From the NCBI RefSeq assembly GCF_015594925.2, contig NZ_CP087591.1, positions 868,001-932,000 of the forward strand: a stretch of 64,000 nucleotides of DNA. The letters run 5' to 3'. Below the pieces are notes generated by a model, which was not told where the DNA came from, made no database searches, and saw only the letters and a program-made list of their open reading frames with translations. Numbering within the stretch: the first letter of the stretch is position 1; each line of letters begins with the position of its first letter. A program made the translations under genes and the position numbers. This document shows, piece by piece, positions 44,398 through 53,586 of this stretch. This stretch comes from Vibrio sp. VB16 (GTDB lineage Bacteria; Pseudomonadota; Gammaproteobacteria; Enterobacterales; Vibrionaceae).

Positions 44398-45103
44398 CTA
44401 TCACCCAAGCGAAGCTGTATTAAAAGAATTTGTAGCAGGCGACCTGCCAGTATCGGTTTCTGTTGTTGTCGCAAGCCATGTAGAAATGTGCAGCGAATGC
44501 CAGTCTCTCGTCAGTCAATTTACAGAGAAGGCCGCAATGGACGCATTTGATGTTAACGAGGAGACGTTGAGTATTGAAGAGTTTGATTTCAGCTTTGATG
44601 AACTTGGCATCGATATTGTTACGCAGCAAGAAGAGACGGTTTCGCTAGAGATGCTTGAAACGATTACGGCTCAGCCAGTGGAACAGGCACCAATTTTACC
44701 CGTTACAGTGACGGAAATAGAAGTATCGAACACACGTGTAACCTTGCCAAGAGCAATCAGATCCATCTCGCTAAAAGAGTGGCAAGGGATAGGAAAGATC
44801 TCGCGTGCGAGGTTAAAGCTTGATGATGATGAACGACGTATGAGTCTATTGCATATCGCTAAAGGCGGCAACGTTCCTCAGCATACGCATAAAGGGTATG
44901 AAATAACCTTACTGCTTGAAGGCAGTTTTGAGGATGAAATGGGCAGCTATAAAGCAGGCGATTTTATCTGGTTAGACGGTAAGCATACTCACAATCCAAT
45001 GACAAAAGAAGGCTGTGTTTGCTTAACGGTTTCGAGTGACGCACTTCGATTTACTCAAGGGGTTAGTAAGCTTATTAACCCATTAGGAAAATTGATTTAT
45101 TAA
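44390..45103 (+). CDS. chrR: ChrR-type zinc anti-sigma factor with cupin domain
   Basis: Anti-sigma factor of 237 residues. The N-terminal zinc domain has His5, His30, Cys34 and Cys37 (SHVEMCSEC), the same set as ChrR of Rhodobacter sphaeroides one position over. The C-terminal cupin (about 150-230) shows a metal-binding pattern HTHKGYEITLLLEGSFEDE and a later KHTHNPM. In the characterised system the cupin domain is needed for response to singlet oxygen, which releases the sigma factor. Overlap with rpoE ensures paired synthesis. Confidence 0.93.
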   Translation: MINYHPSEAVLKEFVAGDLPVSVSVVVASHVEMCSECQSLVSQFTEKAAMDAFDVNEETLSIEEFDFSFDELGIDIVTQQEETVSLEMLETITAQPVEQAPILPVTVTEIEVSNTRVTLPRAIRSISLKEWQGIGKISRARLKLDDDERRMSLLHIAKGGNVPQHTHKGYEITLLLEGSFEDEMGSYKAGDFIWLDGKHTHNPMTKEGCVCLTVSSDALRFTQGVSKLINPLGKLIY

Positions 45104-45138
45104 GTGAGTGATAATAAACATGAGGCGGGACTTCTAAT

Positions 45139-46083
45139 ATGGATAAAAAACTACAAATAGGCATCAGTGCGTGCGTTGTAGGGCAGCAAGTTCGATATGA
45201 TAAAAGCCATAAACGTTCGCATTTTTGCATGGAAGAACTGAGTGAATTTGCTGATTTCAAGCCCGTTTGTCCAGAGGTCGCGGTAGGATTACCAATCCCA
45301 CGACCAACCATAAGGCAGATTTCTAACGGGGATGTGATAACCGTCTCTCGTCCCGATGGCTCAGGAGACGTAACGGAAGCGCTTACCCAGTTTGGTCAAT
45401 CTCAGGCGAAACAGAATGACGACCTGGCCGGTTTTATTTTCTGTGCTAAAAGCCCAAGCTGTGGCATGGAAAGGGTCAAGATATATCAGCATGACGGCAA
45501 AGGTTCCAAGATGACGGGCGTTGGTATGTTTTCGAAGCAGATAATGCAACATAACCCATTATTACCTTGTGAAGAGAATGGTCGCTTGAATGATCCTATC
45601 ATTCGCGAAAATTTTATTACTCGTATCTTCACCTATCAAAAATGGCTCGATTTAAAAGCCAGTGGTTTTACCTTACATAAGCTTATTACATTCCATAGTG
45701 CCCACAAGTATCTGGTCATGAGTCATCATATCGAAAGCTATAAATGCCTAGGTAGACTGCTTGCTGATCCACAGCAACCGATTAATGAGGTGGCGGATGA
45801 ATATATATCAATGTTGATGGAGGCATTAACCATCAAGGCCACTCGACGCAGCCACACCAATACTCTGCATCATTTACAGGGTTATTTTAAGAAGCAGCTA
45901 ACCAAAGAAAAACGCAAAGAGTTGAATGATCAAATTGATGCTTATCGAGAAGGCCTCTTGCCATTATTGGTTCCTTTAACCTTGATTAATCACTATTTAC
46001 TCGAATTCCCCAACGACTATCTATCCGAACAAACCTACTTAAATCCACATCCTAAGGCGTTAAAGTTGAGGTATGGCTATTGA
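45139..46083 (+). CDS. DUF523 / DUF1722 (YbgA-like) protein
   Basis: Cytoplasmic protein of 314 residues joining an N-terminal DUF523 domain (GISACVVGQQVRYDKSH, KPVCPEVAVGLPIPR, CAKSPSCGMERV) to a C-terminal DUF1722 domain (from about 180; FHSAHKYLVMSHH). Conserved cysteines in the first domain suggest metal or cofactor binding. A YbgA-type gene next to a photolyase gene is also found in E. coli, so a role with light repair is often suspected but not shown. Its stop overlaps the phrB start. Confidence 0.85.
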   Translation: MDKKLQIGISACVVGQQVRYDKSHKRSHFCMEELSEFADFKPVCPEVAVGLPIPRPTIRQISNGDVITVSRPDGSGDVTEALTQFGQSQAKQNDDLAGFIFCAKSPSCGMERVKIYQHDGKGSKMTGVGMFSKQIMQHNPLLPCEENGRLNDPIIRENFITRIFTYQKWLDLKASGFTLHKLITFHSAHKYLVMSHHIESYKCLGRLLADPQQPINEVADEYISMLMEALTIKATRRSHTNTLHHLQGYFKKQLTKEKRKELNDQIDAYREGLLPLLVPLTLINHYLLEFPNDYLSEQTYLNPHPKALKLRYGY

Positions 46084-47474
46084 GTACACTGCTTTGGTTG
46101 AGGCGAGATCTTCGCATTCACGATAACCCAGCTTTATGCAAAGCCCTTAAAATGGGGGCTTCAAATGCGGTCTATATATCTACACCAAAGCAGTGGCAAC
46201 AACACAACCTTGCGCCCATTCAAGCTGATTTCATCCGAAGACATTTACTATTGGTTGCGAAACAATTGGCAGAGCATGGTGTGAAACTGCATCATTTGGA
46301 AGCCTCGGATTATCACTCTCAGGTGCAGGTATTAAAAGAATATTGCTATCAGAATACTATCGACACTGTCTGCGCTAATCGAGAGCCAGAGATCAATGAG
46401 CTCAACCGAGATACACTTTTTCAAAAAACGGGTATAAACCTTGTTCTCTCTAACTGCGATACTATCTTGCCGGTAGGCAGCGTGCTTAACAAACAAGATG
46501 AGATGTATAAAGTATTTACACCATTTAAAAAAGCATGGTTACAGCGCTTACAATTTACCGGTGTTGAATGTGCCATCCCCCCTGTAAAGAACGCCAACAC
46601 CTCCATTTATAATTCTTTGACGTCGATTGAATTTGATTATCTCGATGCGGACTCATCACGTTGGCCGCTCAGTGATGAGGTCATGCAGATGGTCGTGCCA
46701 ACGTTTCTTAAAAACAAGCTTGATTCTTACGCTAAAAAGCGAGATTTTCCAGCGGTTAAGGCAACGTCTGGTCTGTCTCCCTATCTTGCTATTGGAGCGA
46801 TTAGCCCACGATGGCTTGCGCTGCAATTAGTGCAGAAGCAACCGGAGATAGTACATGACTCTGCCATGCCCGGTTTTGCATGGTTTAATGAACTAATTTG
46901 GCGAGATTTCTACAAACATTTGTTGTTTCACTTCCCTGAACTAGCAAAAGGACAGAGCTTTCAGCTCAAATACCGAGACATGAATTGGCAAGGTAACCCA
47001 ATGCACTTTCAAGCATGGTGTGATGGTCGAACGGGTTATCCGTTAGTTGATGCCGCAATGAAGCAGTTAGTCCAAACCGGTTGGATGCACAACCGATTGA
47101 GGATGGTGGTAGCAAGTTTCTTAACTAAACACCTGTTAATAGATTGGCGACTCGGGGAGGCGTTCTTCATGTCACACCTTATTGATGGGGATTTAAGTGC
47201 CAATAATGGCGGTTGGCAGTGGGCCGCAAGCACGGGTTGCGATGCTCAACCATACTTCAGAATATTTAATCCGATCACTCAAAGTGAAAGATTTGATCCT
47301 AATGGCGACTTCATCCGTAGATATGTTCCAGAACTGTATGATGTGCCCAATAAACATATCCATTTTCCACATCAATATTTGCAATTGAATGGCAACACAA
47401 CGCAGTACTGCAAGCCCATCGTCGATCACAAAGATGCAAGACAGAGGGCGTTAGATTTTTTCAAACAATATTAA
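46080..47474 (+). CDS. phrB: Deoxyribodipyrimidine photolyase
   Basis: Blue-light-driven DNA repair enzyme of 464 residues that splits cyclobutane pyrimidine dimers. The N-terminal antenna domain starts TLLWLRRDLRIHDNPAL; the FAD-binding domain has GRTGYPLVDAAMKQL, TGWMHNRLRMVVASFL, and DGDLSANNGGWQWAASTG followed by the conserved DAQPYFRIFNP. It begins with TTG in a TTGA overlap with the preceding gene. Photolyase is a classical member of RpoE-ChrR regulons. Confidence 0.95.
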   Translation: MSTLLWLRRDLRIHDNPALCKALKMGASNAVYISTPKQWQQHNLAPIQADFIRRHLLLVAKQLAEHGVKLHHLEASDYHSQVQVLKEYCYQNTIDTVCANREPEINELNRDTLFQKTGINLVLSNCDTILPVGSVLNKQDEMYKVFTPFKKAWLQRLQFTGVECAIPPVKNANTSIYNSLTSIEFDYLDADSSRWPLSDEVMQMVVPTFLKNKLDSYAKKRDFPAVKATSGLSPYLAIGAISPRWLALQLVQKQPEIVHDSAMPGFAWFNELIWRDFYKHLLFHFPELAKGQSFQLKYRDMNWQGNPMHFQAWCDGRTGYPLVDAAMKQLVQTGWMHNRLRMVVASFLTKHLLIDWRLGEAFFMSHLIDGDLSANNGGWQWAASTGCDAQPYFRIFNPITQSERFDPNGDFIRRYVPELYDVPNKHIHFPHQYLQLNGNTTQYCKPIVDHKDARQRALDFFKQY

Positions 47475-47486
47475 GGATGATCTTAT

Positions 47487-47918
47487 ATGCAACGCTCATT
47501 GTGGTTACAAAAATTTGTTGATGTTTACAGCGAGTTAGGTACAGATAATCTAATCACCTTGCAATCCATTTATCATCCTGCGGTTACATTTATTGATCCG
47601 CTTCATCGAGTCGACGGTGTAAAAGATCTTATAGACAGTTTCCAGAGTAGTTACACAAATATTATTCAGTGTGATTTTGTCATTCAGCATATGTTTGAAT
47701 CGGACAATGAAGCGGCTGTTTATTGGAATATGACATTTCGTCACAAAAGCTTGAATGGTAAAAAGCCTATCTCTGTTATTGGCCATTCCCATCTTAAAGC
47801 GCAAGACAACCTAGTGATATTCCACCGCGACTACCTAGATGCGGGGGCGATGATATATGAGCATGTCCCCTTTATTGGTGCATTCGTCAAAACCATAAAG
47901 CAGAGAGCGGGGCAATAA
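47487..47918 (+). CDS. SnoaL/NTF2-like fold protein
   Basis: Protein of 143 residues with the cone-shaped NTF2-like pattern: helix, then IYHPAVTFIDPLHRVDGV (about 23-40), AVYWNMTFRH and ISVIGHSHLKAQDNLVIFHRDYLDAG. In this gene cluster type it is common but has no proven function. Joined to the next gene by a TAATG overlap, and 12 bases after phrB. Confidence 0.75.
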   Translation: MQRSLWLQKFVDVYSELGTDNLITLQSIYHPAVTFIDPLHRVDGVKDLIDSFQSSYTNIIQCDFVIQHMFESDNEAAVYWNMTFRHKSLNGKKPISVIGHSHLKAQDNLVIFHRDYLDAGAMIYEHVPFIGAFVKTIKQRAGQ

Positions 47919-48634
47919 TGCGTATTTTAATTACAGGTGCCACATCCGGTATAGGGAAAGAATTAGTCCTAAGCTATGCCAGGAAAGGGGCCGAAGTGAT
48001 GGCTTGTGGCAGAAACCACATGAAATTGCAGCAGCTAACAGTTGATCGCCCATTCATTACACCGCTCTGCTTTGATCTGACGGATTATGAAAGCTACCCG
48101 ACAATGGACGATGATTTTGAGCCGCTTGATATGCTCATTTTTAATGCAGGTGACTGCGAATATATTGATGATGCACTCAACTTCGACGCCAAGAAGTTTG
48201 AGAGGGTAATTAACATTAATTTGATATCGATTGGTTATGGTCTTCAAGCGTGGCTTAAACACCTTAAGCCGGGTGGTCGTTTAGTCTTGGTAAGTTCTAG
48301 TGCCGGATTATTGCCGTTGCCTCGAGCTGAAGCATATGGCGCGTCAAAAGCGGCGTTGAGTTATCTAGGCAAGACGCTAGCGATAGATCTTAAAAAACAC
48401 AATATTAATGTCACCGTGGTTCATCCTGGTTTTGTGGAAACACCACTGACTGATAAAAATAGCTTTGAAATGCCGATGATTATCTCTAGCCAAGTTGCAG
48501 CAGAAAAAATCATGGAAGGCATAGCCAAAGGAAAACCAGATATCAGTTTCCCAACACTATTTATATTTATTATGAAATGCCTTCGCGTATTACCCTCGTC
48601 ACTTTGGAATAGACTCGCTACAAGGATGGGTTAG
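47918..48634 (+). CDS. Short-chain dehydrogenase/reductase of the photo-oxidative operon
   Basis: SDR of 238 residues with TGATSGIGKELV at the N-terminus, a FNAGDCEY segment where NNAG normally occurs, Ser in VSSSAGLLPLPRAEAYGASK and the catalytic Tyr-Lys in YGASK. TVVHPGFVETPLTDK follows. A hydrophobic C-terminal stretch (LFIFIMKCLRVLPSSLW) may touch the membrane. Likely acts on a lipid-derived carbonyl given the neighbours, which is inference. Confidence 0.85.
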   Translation: MRILITGATSGIGKELVLSYARKGAEVMACGRNHMKLQQLTVDRPFITPLCFDLTDYESYPTMDDDFEPLDMLIFNAGDCEYIDDALNFDAKKFERVININLISIGYGLQAWLKHLKPGGRLVLVSSSAGLLPLPRAEAYGASKAALSYLGKTLAIDLKKHNINVTVVHPGFVETPLTDKNSFEMPMIISSQVAAEKIMEGIAKGKPDISFPTLFIFIMKCLRVLPSSLWNRLATRMG

Positions 48635-48636
48635 CA

Positions 48637-49896
48637 ATGACAAATAAAAAGATCGCTATTATTGGCTCAGGTATTTCAGGATTAACTTGCGCTTATCTAT
48701 TAGACAATCAACATGATGTTACCGTTTTTGAGAAGAATGATTATGTAGGTGGTCATACAGCAACCGTTGATATTGTTCACCAAGGTAAAGAGTATGCCAT
48801 TGATACTGGCTTTATCGTATTTAACGATAGAACTTACCCAAAATTCAACCAGTTACTATCACAGCTAGGCATTAAAAGACAAGCCACGGAAATGAGCTTT
48901 AGTGTGCACAACCGCCAGACTAAGTTCGAATATAATGGGCACGGTATCAATGCGCTTTTTGCGCAACGAAGTAATGTGTTCAAGCCGAAGTTCTGGCGTC
49001 TAATTTCAGAGATTATTACGTTTAATAAGCTTTGTAAAAAGGCATTTCGAGAAAACAATATTAATGAAAAATCCACTCTAGGTGACTTCTTACAACGGCA
49101 TCAATTTTCAGATTTTTTTTGTCAGCATTACATTCTTCCAATGGGAGCGGCGATTTGGTCCACTAGTTTGGAAGAGATGGAAAAATTCGAACTTAAATTT
49201 TTCATCCAGTTTTTCTTTCATCACGGGCTACTCAATATTGTTGATCGACCGCAATGGTATGTTGTTCCCGGTGGCTCAAGAGTTTATGTTAACTGCATCC
49301 AAGAGAAACTCAGTAAAGCCATTGTGACAAAAGCAATGATAAAGCACGTTACACGACATAGCGGTGGCGTGATTATCACTATGGAAAACGGCGAAGTACT
49401 GAGTTTTGACGATGTTATTTTTGCCTGCCATTCAGACCAAGCTCTAAACCTTATCGCTGACCCCACTGAACAAGAAATCGAGGTTCTTTCTGGTATTCCT
49501 TATAGCCGAAATGAAGTGGTACTGCATACCGATACTCGATTGCTACCCGATAGAAAACTGGCATGGGCGAGTTGGAACTATATGCTCGACGGTGATTTAT
49601 CGCGGCCTTCATGTGTTACCTATAATATGAATATATTGCAGGGTATTCAAAGCAACGACACGTTCTGTGTCACTCTGAATCAAACGGAGGCAATACAGCC
49701 AAGCAAGGTGATACGTCGTTTTATTTATCACCATCCGATACTGGACGAATCAAGTGTCAAGTCACAAAAAAAACGTCACTTAATATGCGGTAAAAATGGC
49801 TGTCATTTTGTTGGGGCGTATTGGTACAGCGGTTTTCATGAAGATGGTGTACGCAGCGCGATTGATGTAACTGAACGGTTTGGACTTTCGTTATGA
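48637..49896 (+). CDS. FAD-dependent amine-oxidase-like protein
   Basis: Flavoprotein of 419 residues of the NAD(P)-binding/amine-oxidase superfamily. The dinucleotide motif is IAIIGSGISGLTCAYLL, followed by FEKNDYVGGHTATVD and DTGFIVFNDRTYPKF. The C-terminal FAD contact is IRSAIDVTERFG-like (about 405-418), written here as VRSAIDVTERFG. Proteins of this type are encoded beside DUF1365 and Cfa-like genes in many bacteria; the R. sphaeroides relative UfaO takes part in furan fatty acid synthesis, as I recall. Overlaps the next gene by 4 bases. Confidence 0.85.
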   Translation: MTNKKIAIIGSGISGLTCAYLLDNQHDVTVFEKNDYVGGHTATVDIVHQGKEYAIDTGFIVFNDRTYPKFNQLLSQLGIKRQATEMSFSVHNRQTKFEYNGHGINALFAQRSNVFKPKFWRLISEIITFNKLCKKAFRENNINEKSTLGDFLQRHQFSDFFCQHYILPMGAAIWSTSLEEMEKFELKFFIQFFFHHGLLNIVDRPQWYVVPGGSRVYVNCIQEKLSKAIVTKAMIKHVTRHSGGVIITMENGEVLSFDDVIFACHSDQALNLIADPTEQEIEVLSGIPYSRNEVVLHTDTRLLPDRKLAWASWNYMLDGDLSRPSCVTYNMNILQGIQSNDTFCVTLNQTEAIQPSKVIRRFIYHHPILDESSVKSQKKRHLICGKNGCHFVGAYWYSGFHEDGVRSAIDVTERFGLSL

Positions 49897-50621
49897 ATGA
49901 TCACAGTGGTATCTATTGGGGACATGTTCGTCATCGTCGATTTGGTGAGGTAGCGCATGAATTCAGTTATCAACTTTACATGCTGGCTGTCGACCTAGAT
50001 GAGTTAGCCGAACTGTCACGCCGTAGCCTAGTATTTGGTCAACATTGGTATAACCCAATTCGATTCTATGAAAAAGATTATGTAAAAAATGAACCTGGCA
50101 CGTTGAAGCAACGTATAAGTCAGAAAGTAACACAATTAGGAGGGGATTGGCCTGAGAACAATAGAGTTACCCTACTGGCTCAAGGCCGATGCATGGGGAT
50201 CTATTTCAGCCCAATTAACTGCTACTTTTGCTATTTAGAAACGGGCGAATGCCAATATATGTTAGCAGAAGTGAGCAACACTCCATGGAAACAAAGACAC
50301 TACTATTTGGTGGATATGACCGGAGACATGAAGGTAAAAAAGGCCTTTCATGTCTCACCATTTATGGAGATGGACATGAATTATCACTGGAAGATATCAC
50401 CACCAGAAAAGAACACCTTGGTTCACATAGAAAGCCACAAGCAAGGGAAAGTGTTTGATGCCACCCTAGCGTTAACTAAACGTGAATTTAGTGCAAAGCA
50501 GCTATGGAAGACAATCAGCGCGATTCCGATGATGAGCCTGAAGATTGTAAGCGGTATTTATTGGCAGGCACTAAAGCTGTTTCTGAAACGAGTTCCTTTT
50601 GTCGTGCACCCAAATAGTTAA
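49893..50621 (+). CDS. DUF1365 protein
   Basis: Protein of 242 residues of the DUF1365 family, starting GIYWGHVRHRRFGEVAHEFS, with FYEKDY, FSPINCYFCY and HVSPFMEMDMNYHW as conserved blocks. The function is unproven; constant linkage to amine-oxidase-like and cyclopropane-synthase-like genes suggests action on membrane acyl chains. A hydrophobic C-terminal helix (about 205-235) could associate with the membrane. Starts inside the stop of the flavoprotein gene. Confidence 0.85.
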   Translation: MNDHSGIYWGHVRHRRFGEVAHEFSYQLYMLAVDLDELAELSRRSLVFGQHWYNPIRFYEKDYVKNEPGTLKQRISQKVTQLGGDWPENNRVTLLAQGRCMGIYFSPINCYFCYLETGECQYMLAEVSNTPWKQRHYYLVDMTGDMKVKKAFHVSPFMEMDMNYHWKISPPEKNTLVHIESHKQGKVFDATLALTKREFSAKQLWKTISAIPMMSLKIVSGIYWQALKLFLKRVPFVVHPNS

Positions 50622-50675
50622 TGAATCGTTTTTCAGTGAATATTGGAAATATTTAGACTCGCAAGTGAGGTTTAC

Positions 50676-51956
50676 ATGCAACAAATAGCAAAACAGGATC
50701 AATCTTTAACCTACCAGAATGCCACTATCCGCAATGACGCTATGGGGAAGTATCGACGCTTGATTTTTGCTCTACTAAGTAAACTTAATGAGGCAAGTGT
50801 GGAAATTATTGAGGGCGACGAACATCTTATTTTTGGTGAGCGTTCTGCCACATTAAGTGGGAAAATTGTGGTGCATGACCCGAGTTTTTATAAAGACGTC
50901 GTACTCAATGGCAGTATTGGTGGAGCGGAAGCCTACATTGACGGTAAATGGACGAGCCCAGAGTTAACCAACGTTATTCAGGTTTTGGCGAGAAATCAAT
51001 CACAGCTAGACCAGATCGAGAATAAGGTTCAGTGGTTTAGTCGATTAAAAAATCGCTTACTTAGCCGTAAGAATGCCAACACTGAGCAAGGTTCAAAACG
51101 CAATATCCTGGCTCATTACGATCTCGGTAACGAGCTTTATACGCGCTTTTTAGATCCTGCAATGCAATATTCCTGCGCAATTTATAATGCACAGGCCTCC
51201 ACATTGGAACAAGCCCAGCAACTTAAAATGCAGACCATCTGTGAAAGGCTGGACCTACAATCGGGCGATAGCGTGATAGAAATTGGCACGGGTTGGGGAG
51301 GGTTGGCGATATACATGGCTCAACACTACGATTGTCATGTTACCACTACCACTATTTCTGATGCTCAGCATCAATATACCGCAGATAAAATTCAGCAGCT
51401 TGGTCTTGATGACAAGATTACTTTGTTGAAAAGTGATTATCGCAAACTCACGGGACAGTATGACAAGCTTGTTTCAATTGAGATGCTAGAGGCGGTAGGG
51501 CACGAGTATCTTTCGACGTTCTTCAGCAAGTGTTCAGGCCTGCTTAAATCCGATGGTAAAATGCTGGTTCAGTCCATCACTATTGCTGACAGTCGCTACG
51601 ATAGCTACCGTAAAAGCGTCGACTTTATCCAAAAATATATCTTCCCAGGTGGATGCTTACCCTCTGTCGCGGTCATGACCGAACAGATGGCTAAAAATAC
51701 CGATTTGGTGGTGCATGAAATGCATGATATTGGCCTTCACTATGCACGTACATTGGCTGACTGGCGTTTAGCTTTTGAACAACAATGGGATCAGTTAATC
51801 GATCTTGGCTACAGTGAAGAGTTCAAACGTTTATGGTTGTTCTATTTATGCTATTGCGAAGGCGCTTTTTTGCAAAGGGTCATAAGTACACACCACGTGG
51901 TTGCTAGAAAGCCACGTTTCAGAGGGAAAAGTGATGAAATTGTTTTGGATTATTAA
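50676..51956 (+). CDS. cfa: Cyclopropane-fatty-acyl-phospholipid-synthase-like methyltransferase
   Basis: SAM-dependent enzyme of 426 residues acting on unsaturated chains of membrane phospholipids. It has the N-terminal lipid-binding domain, the PAMQYSCAIY motif with the active-site Cys, SAM motif VIEIGTGWGGLAIYMA, SIEMLEAVGHEYL with the catalytic Glu, and PGGCLPS. I start at 50676, which has GAGG 8 bases upstream. It could make cyclopropane fatty acids or methylate a chain toward furan fatty acids (UfaM-like). It overlaps the next gene by 23 bases. Confidence 0.9.
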   Translation: MQQIAKQDQSLTYQNATIRNDAMGKYRRLIFALLSKLNEASVEIIEGDEHLIFGERSATLSGKIVVHDPSFYKDVVLNGSIGGAEAYIDGKWTSPELTNVIQVLARNQSQLDQIENKVQWFSRLKNRLLSRKNANTEQGSKRNILAHYDLGNELYTRFLDPAMQYSCAIYNAQASTLEQAQQLKMQTICERLDLQSGDSVIEIGTGWGGLAIYMAQHYDCHVTTTTISDAQHQYTADKIQQLGLDDKITLLKSDYRKLTGQYDKLVSIEMLEAVGHEYLSTFFSKCSGLLKSDGKMLVQSITIADSRYDSYRKSVDFIQKYIFPGGCLPSVAVMTEQMAKNTDLVVHEMHDIGLHYARTLADWRLAFEQQWDQLIDLGYSEEFKRLWLFYLCYCEGAFLQRVISTHHVVARKPRFRGKSDEIVLDY

Positions 51957-52443
51957 CCTTTTTCTATTTCAAGCCAGTTGGCTATGTGCGGCATTTTTTA
52001 CCGAATACGCTAATCAGATAATGCCATTATTACTTATCCTTCATTTTGCATTGTCACCAACGCGAATCAAAGATCTTAGATTGCTAATGTTGGTTCCTAT
52101 CGGGTTGATTGCCGACAAAATTCAGTTAGAACTCGGTGTATTTGATGCGGGTGATAGCTTTTTCCCGATCTGGTTATTGTTGCTATGGGTCATGTTCATT
52201 ATTAGCTTGAATCATAGTCTACGTTGGCTAGATAACCGTTCGGTTCCAACGCTTATGCTGGTAGGTGCAATTGGCGGTGCGAGTAGTTACTGGGGAGGCA
52301 TAAAGGCGGGGGTTTTGGTTTCTTTGTTGCCAACGAGCAGTGTCGTTCTTTCGTTAATACTGGTTTGGGCGCTTCTTTTACCTGTGTTTATCATTCTTAA
52401 ACGCTATGTAAATCAACCTGCCAAGGCACATGTTTTGAGGTGA
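51934..52443 (+). CDS. DUF2878 membrane protein
   Basis: Integral membrane protein of 169 residues with about five hydrophobic helices (starting MKLFWIINLFLFQASWLCAA) and the short polar loops IADKIQLELGVFD and SYWGGIKAGV typical of DUF2878. The start at 51934 has GAGGG upstream and lies inside the cfa end; a longer frame from 51901 is less likely. Function unknown, always in this neighbourhood type. Confidence 0.8.
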   Translation: MKLFWIINLFLFQASWLCAAFFTEYANQIMPLLLILHFALSPTRIKDLRLLMLVPIGLIADKIQLELGVFDAGDSFFPIWLLLLWVMFIISLNHSLRWLDNRSVPTLMLVGAIGGASSYWGGIKAGVLVSLLPTSSVVLSLILVWALLLPVFIILKRYVNQPAKAHVLR

Positions 52444-52446
52444 TGT

Positions 52447-52968
52447 ATGAAAATATGGACTCTAGTATTGCTACTGCTGACGGCGAGCGTATCGGCCTCT
52501 CCTATTAGCCATTTAAATAAAGTAGGTGAAGGTGAAATGACCTACCTGTTCTGGACAATTTATCAAGCCGAGTTTTACCGGGGTGTAGAACAGGAAAAAG
52601 ACAATGCGATGATAGTGATTCTAGCAAAAGATGAAAATGAAAAAGCGCTTAAGATTGAATACTTTAAATCAATAAGTAAGCGGGCACTTATCGATGCGAC
52701 TATCGACCAATGGCAACACTTAGGTTATCGACAGAACAACATAGACAAATGGGCCGCGCCACTTGAACGAATTTGGCCAGATGTGGAACCAGGCAACACC
52801 ATTACTATTCGCGTGCGAAAAAATGGCCAGAGCCAGTTCTTCTTTAATGACGCACCGATAGGTGCGATAGATAGTCAAGATTTTGGGGATGCATTTCTTT
52901 CAATATGGTTATCGGAAAACACGTCAGAGCCGAAACTACGTCAACAATTATTGGGGCTTAATCAATGA
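52447..52968 (+). CDS. Chalcone-isomerase-like periplasmic protein
   Basis: Secreted protein of 173 residues with a signal peptide (MKIWTLVLLLLTASVSASP). The body fits the bacterial chalcone-isomerase-like fold: FWTIYQAEFYRG, KALKIEYFKSISKRALIDA, and GDAFLSIWLSEN near the end. Members of this fold in eukaryotes bind fatty acids, so a lipid-handling role agrees with the operon; the bacterial function is not known. Ends in an ATGA overlap with the next gene. Confidence 0.78.
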   Translation: MKIWTLVLLLLTASVSASPISHLNKVGEGEMTYLFWTIYQAEFYRGVEQEKDNAMIVILAKDENEKALKIEYFKSISKRALIDATIDQWQHLGYRQNNIDKWAAPLERIWPDVEPGNTITIRVRKNGQSQFFFNDAPIGAIDSQDFGDAFLSIWLSENTSEPKLRQQLLGLNQ

Positions 52969-53486
52969 AGATATTGACCATTTTTTCTCTCGTACTGTTA
53001 CTTACTGCATGCGGCAGTGCCAGTTTAGAGGAACACAAAAACACCACTCCAGAGCTGAAGTTAGAACAATTTTTTGATGGAGAGCTTAAAGCCTATGGCA
53101 TGGTGTTAGATCGTTCGGGAAACCTATTGCGCCGTTTCAACGTTAAACTTCTCGCGTCATGGCAGGGAGATGAAGGGGAAATAAAGGAGTGGTTTGAGTT
53201 TGATGATGGTGAGAAGTCGACGCGTATTTGGCAACTGAAAAAACTTGGAGATAATCAATATCAAGGTACAGCAGGTGATGTGGTCGGTATTGCGAATGGC
53301 AAAACGGAAGGGTCGGCTCTCTACTGGGAATACGAATTAGAGATACCTGTGGATGGCACGATCTATGAAGTTACTTTAGACGATTGGATGTTTATGATTG
53401 ATGAAAAGCGATTGTTCAATAAGACGGATATGTCTAAATGGGGCTTTCATGTCGGCGAAGTGATCCTTTATATTGAAAAGTTATAA
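52965..53486 (+). CDS. DUF3833 lipoprotein
   Basis: Lipoprotein of 173 residues: signal ending in the lipobox LTAC (Cys16), then DUF3833 features LEQFFDGELKAYGMVLDRSG and a beta-rich body with DWMFMIDEKRLFNKT. The residues after the Cys (Gly-Ser) favour outer-membrane sorting. Last gene of the continuous RpoE-ChrR-linked run that begins at 43759; a gap of 100 bases follows. Confidence 0.82.
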   Translation: MKILTIFSLVLLLTACGSASLEEHKNTTPELKLEQFFDGELKAYGMVLDRSGNLLRRFNVKLLASWQGDEGEIKEWFEFDDGEKSTRIWQLKKLGDNQYQGTAGDVVGIANGKTEGSALYWEYELEIPVDGTIYEVTLDDWMFMIDEKRLFNKTDMSKWGFHVGEVILYIEKL

Positions 53487-53586
53487 CGGATCGACAATGA
53501 TGCGTTTGTTTATCTTGGCAACTATTTGAATGATTGCGTTAAAATGTGTGGACACTCTAGCGACCATGTTAGAATGAAAATTTATT

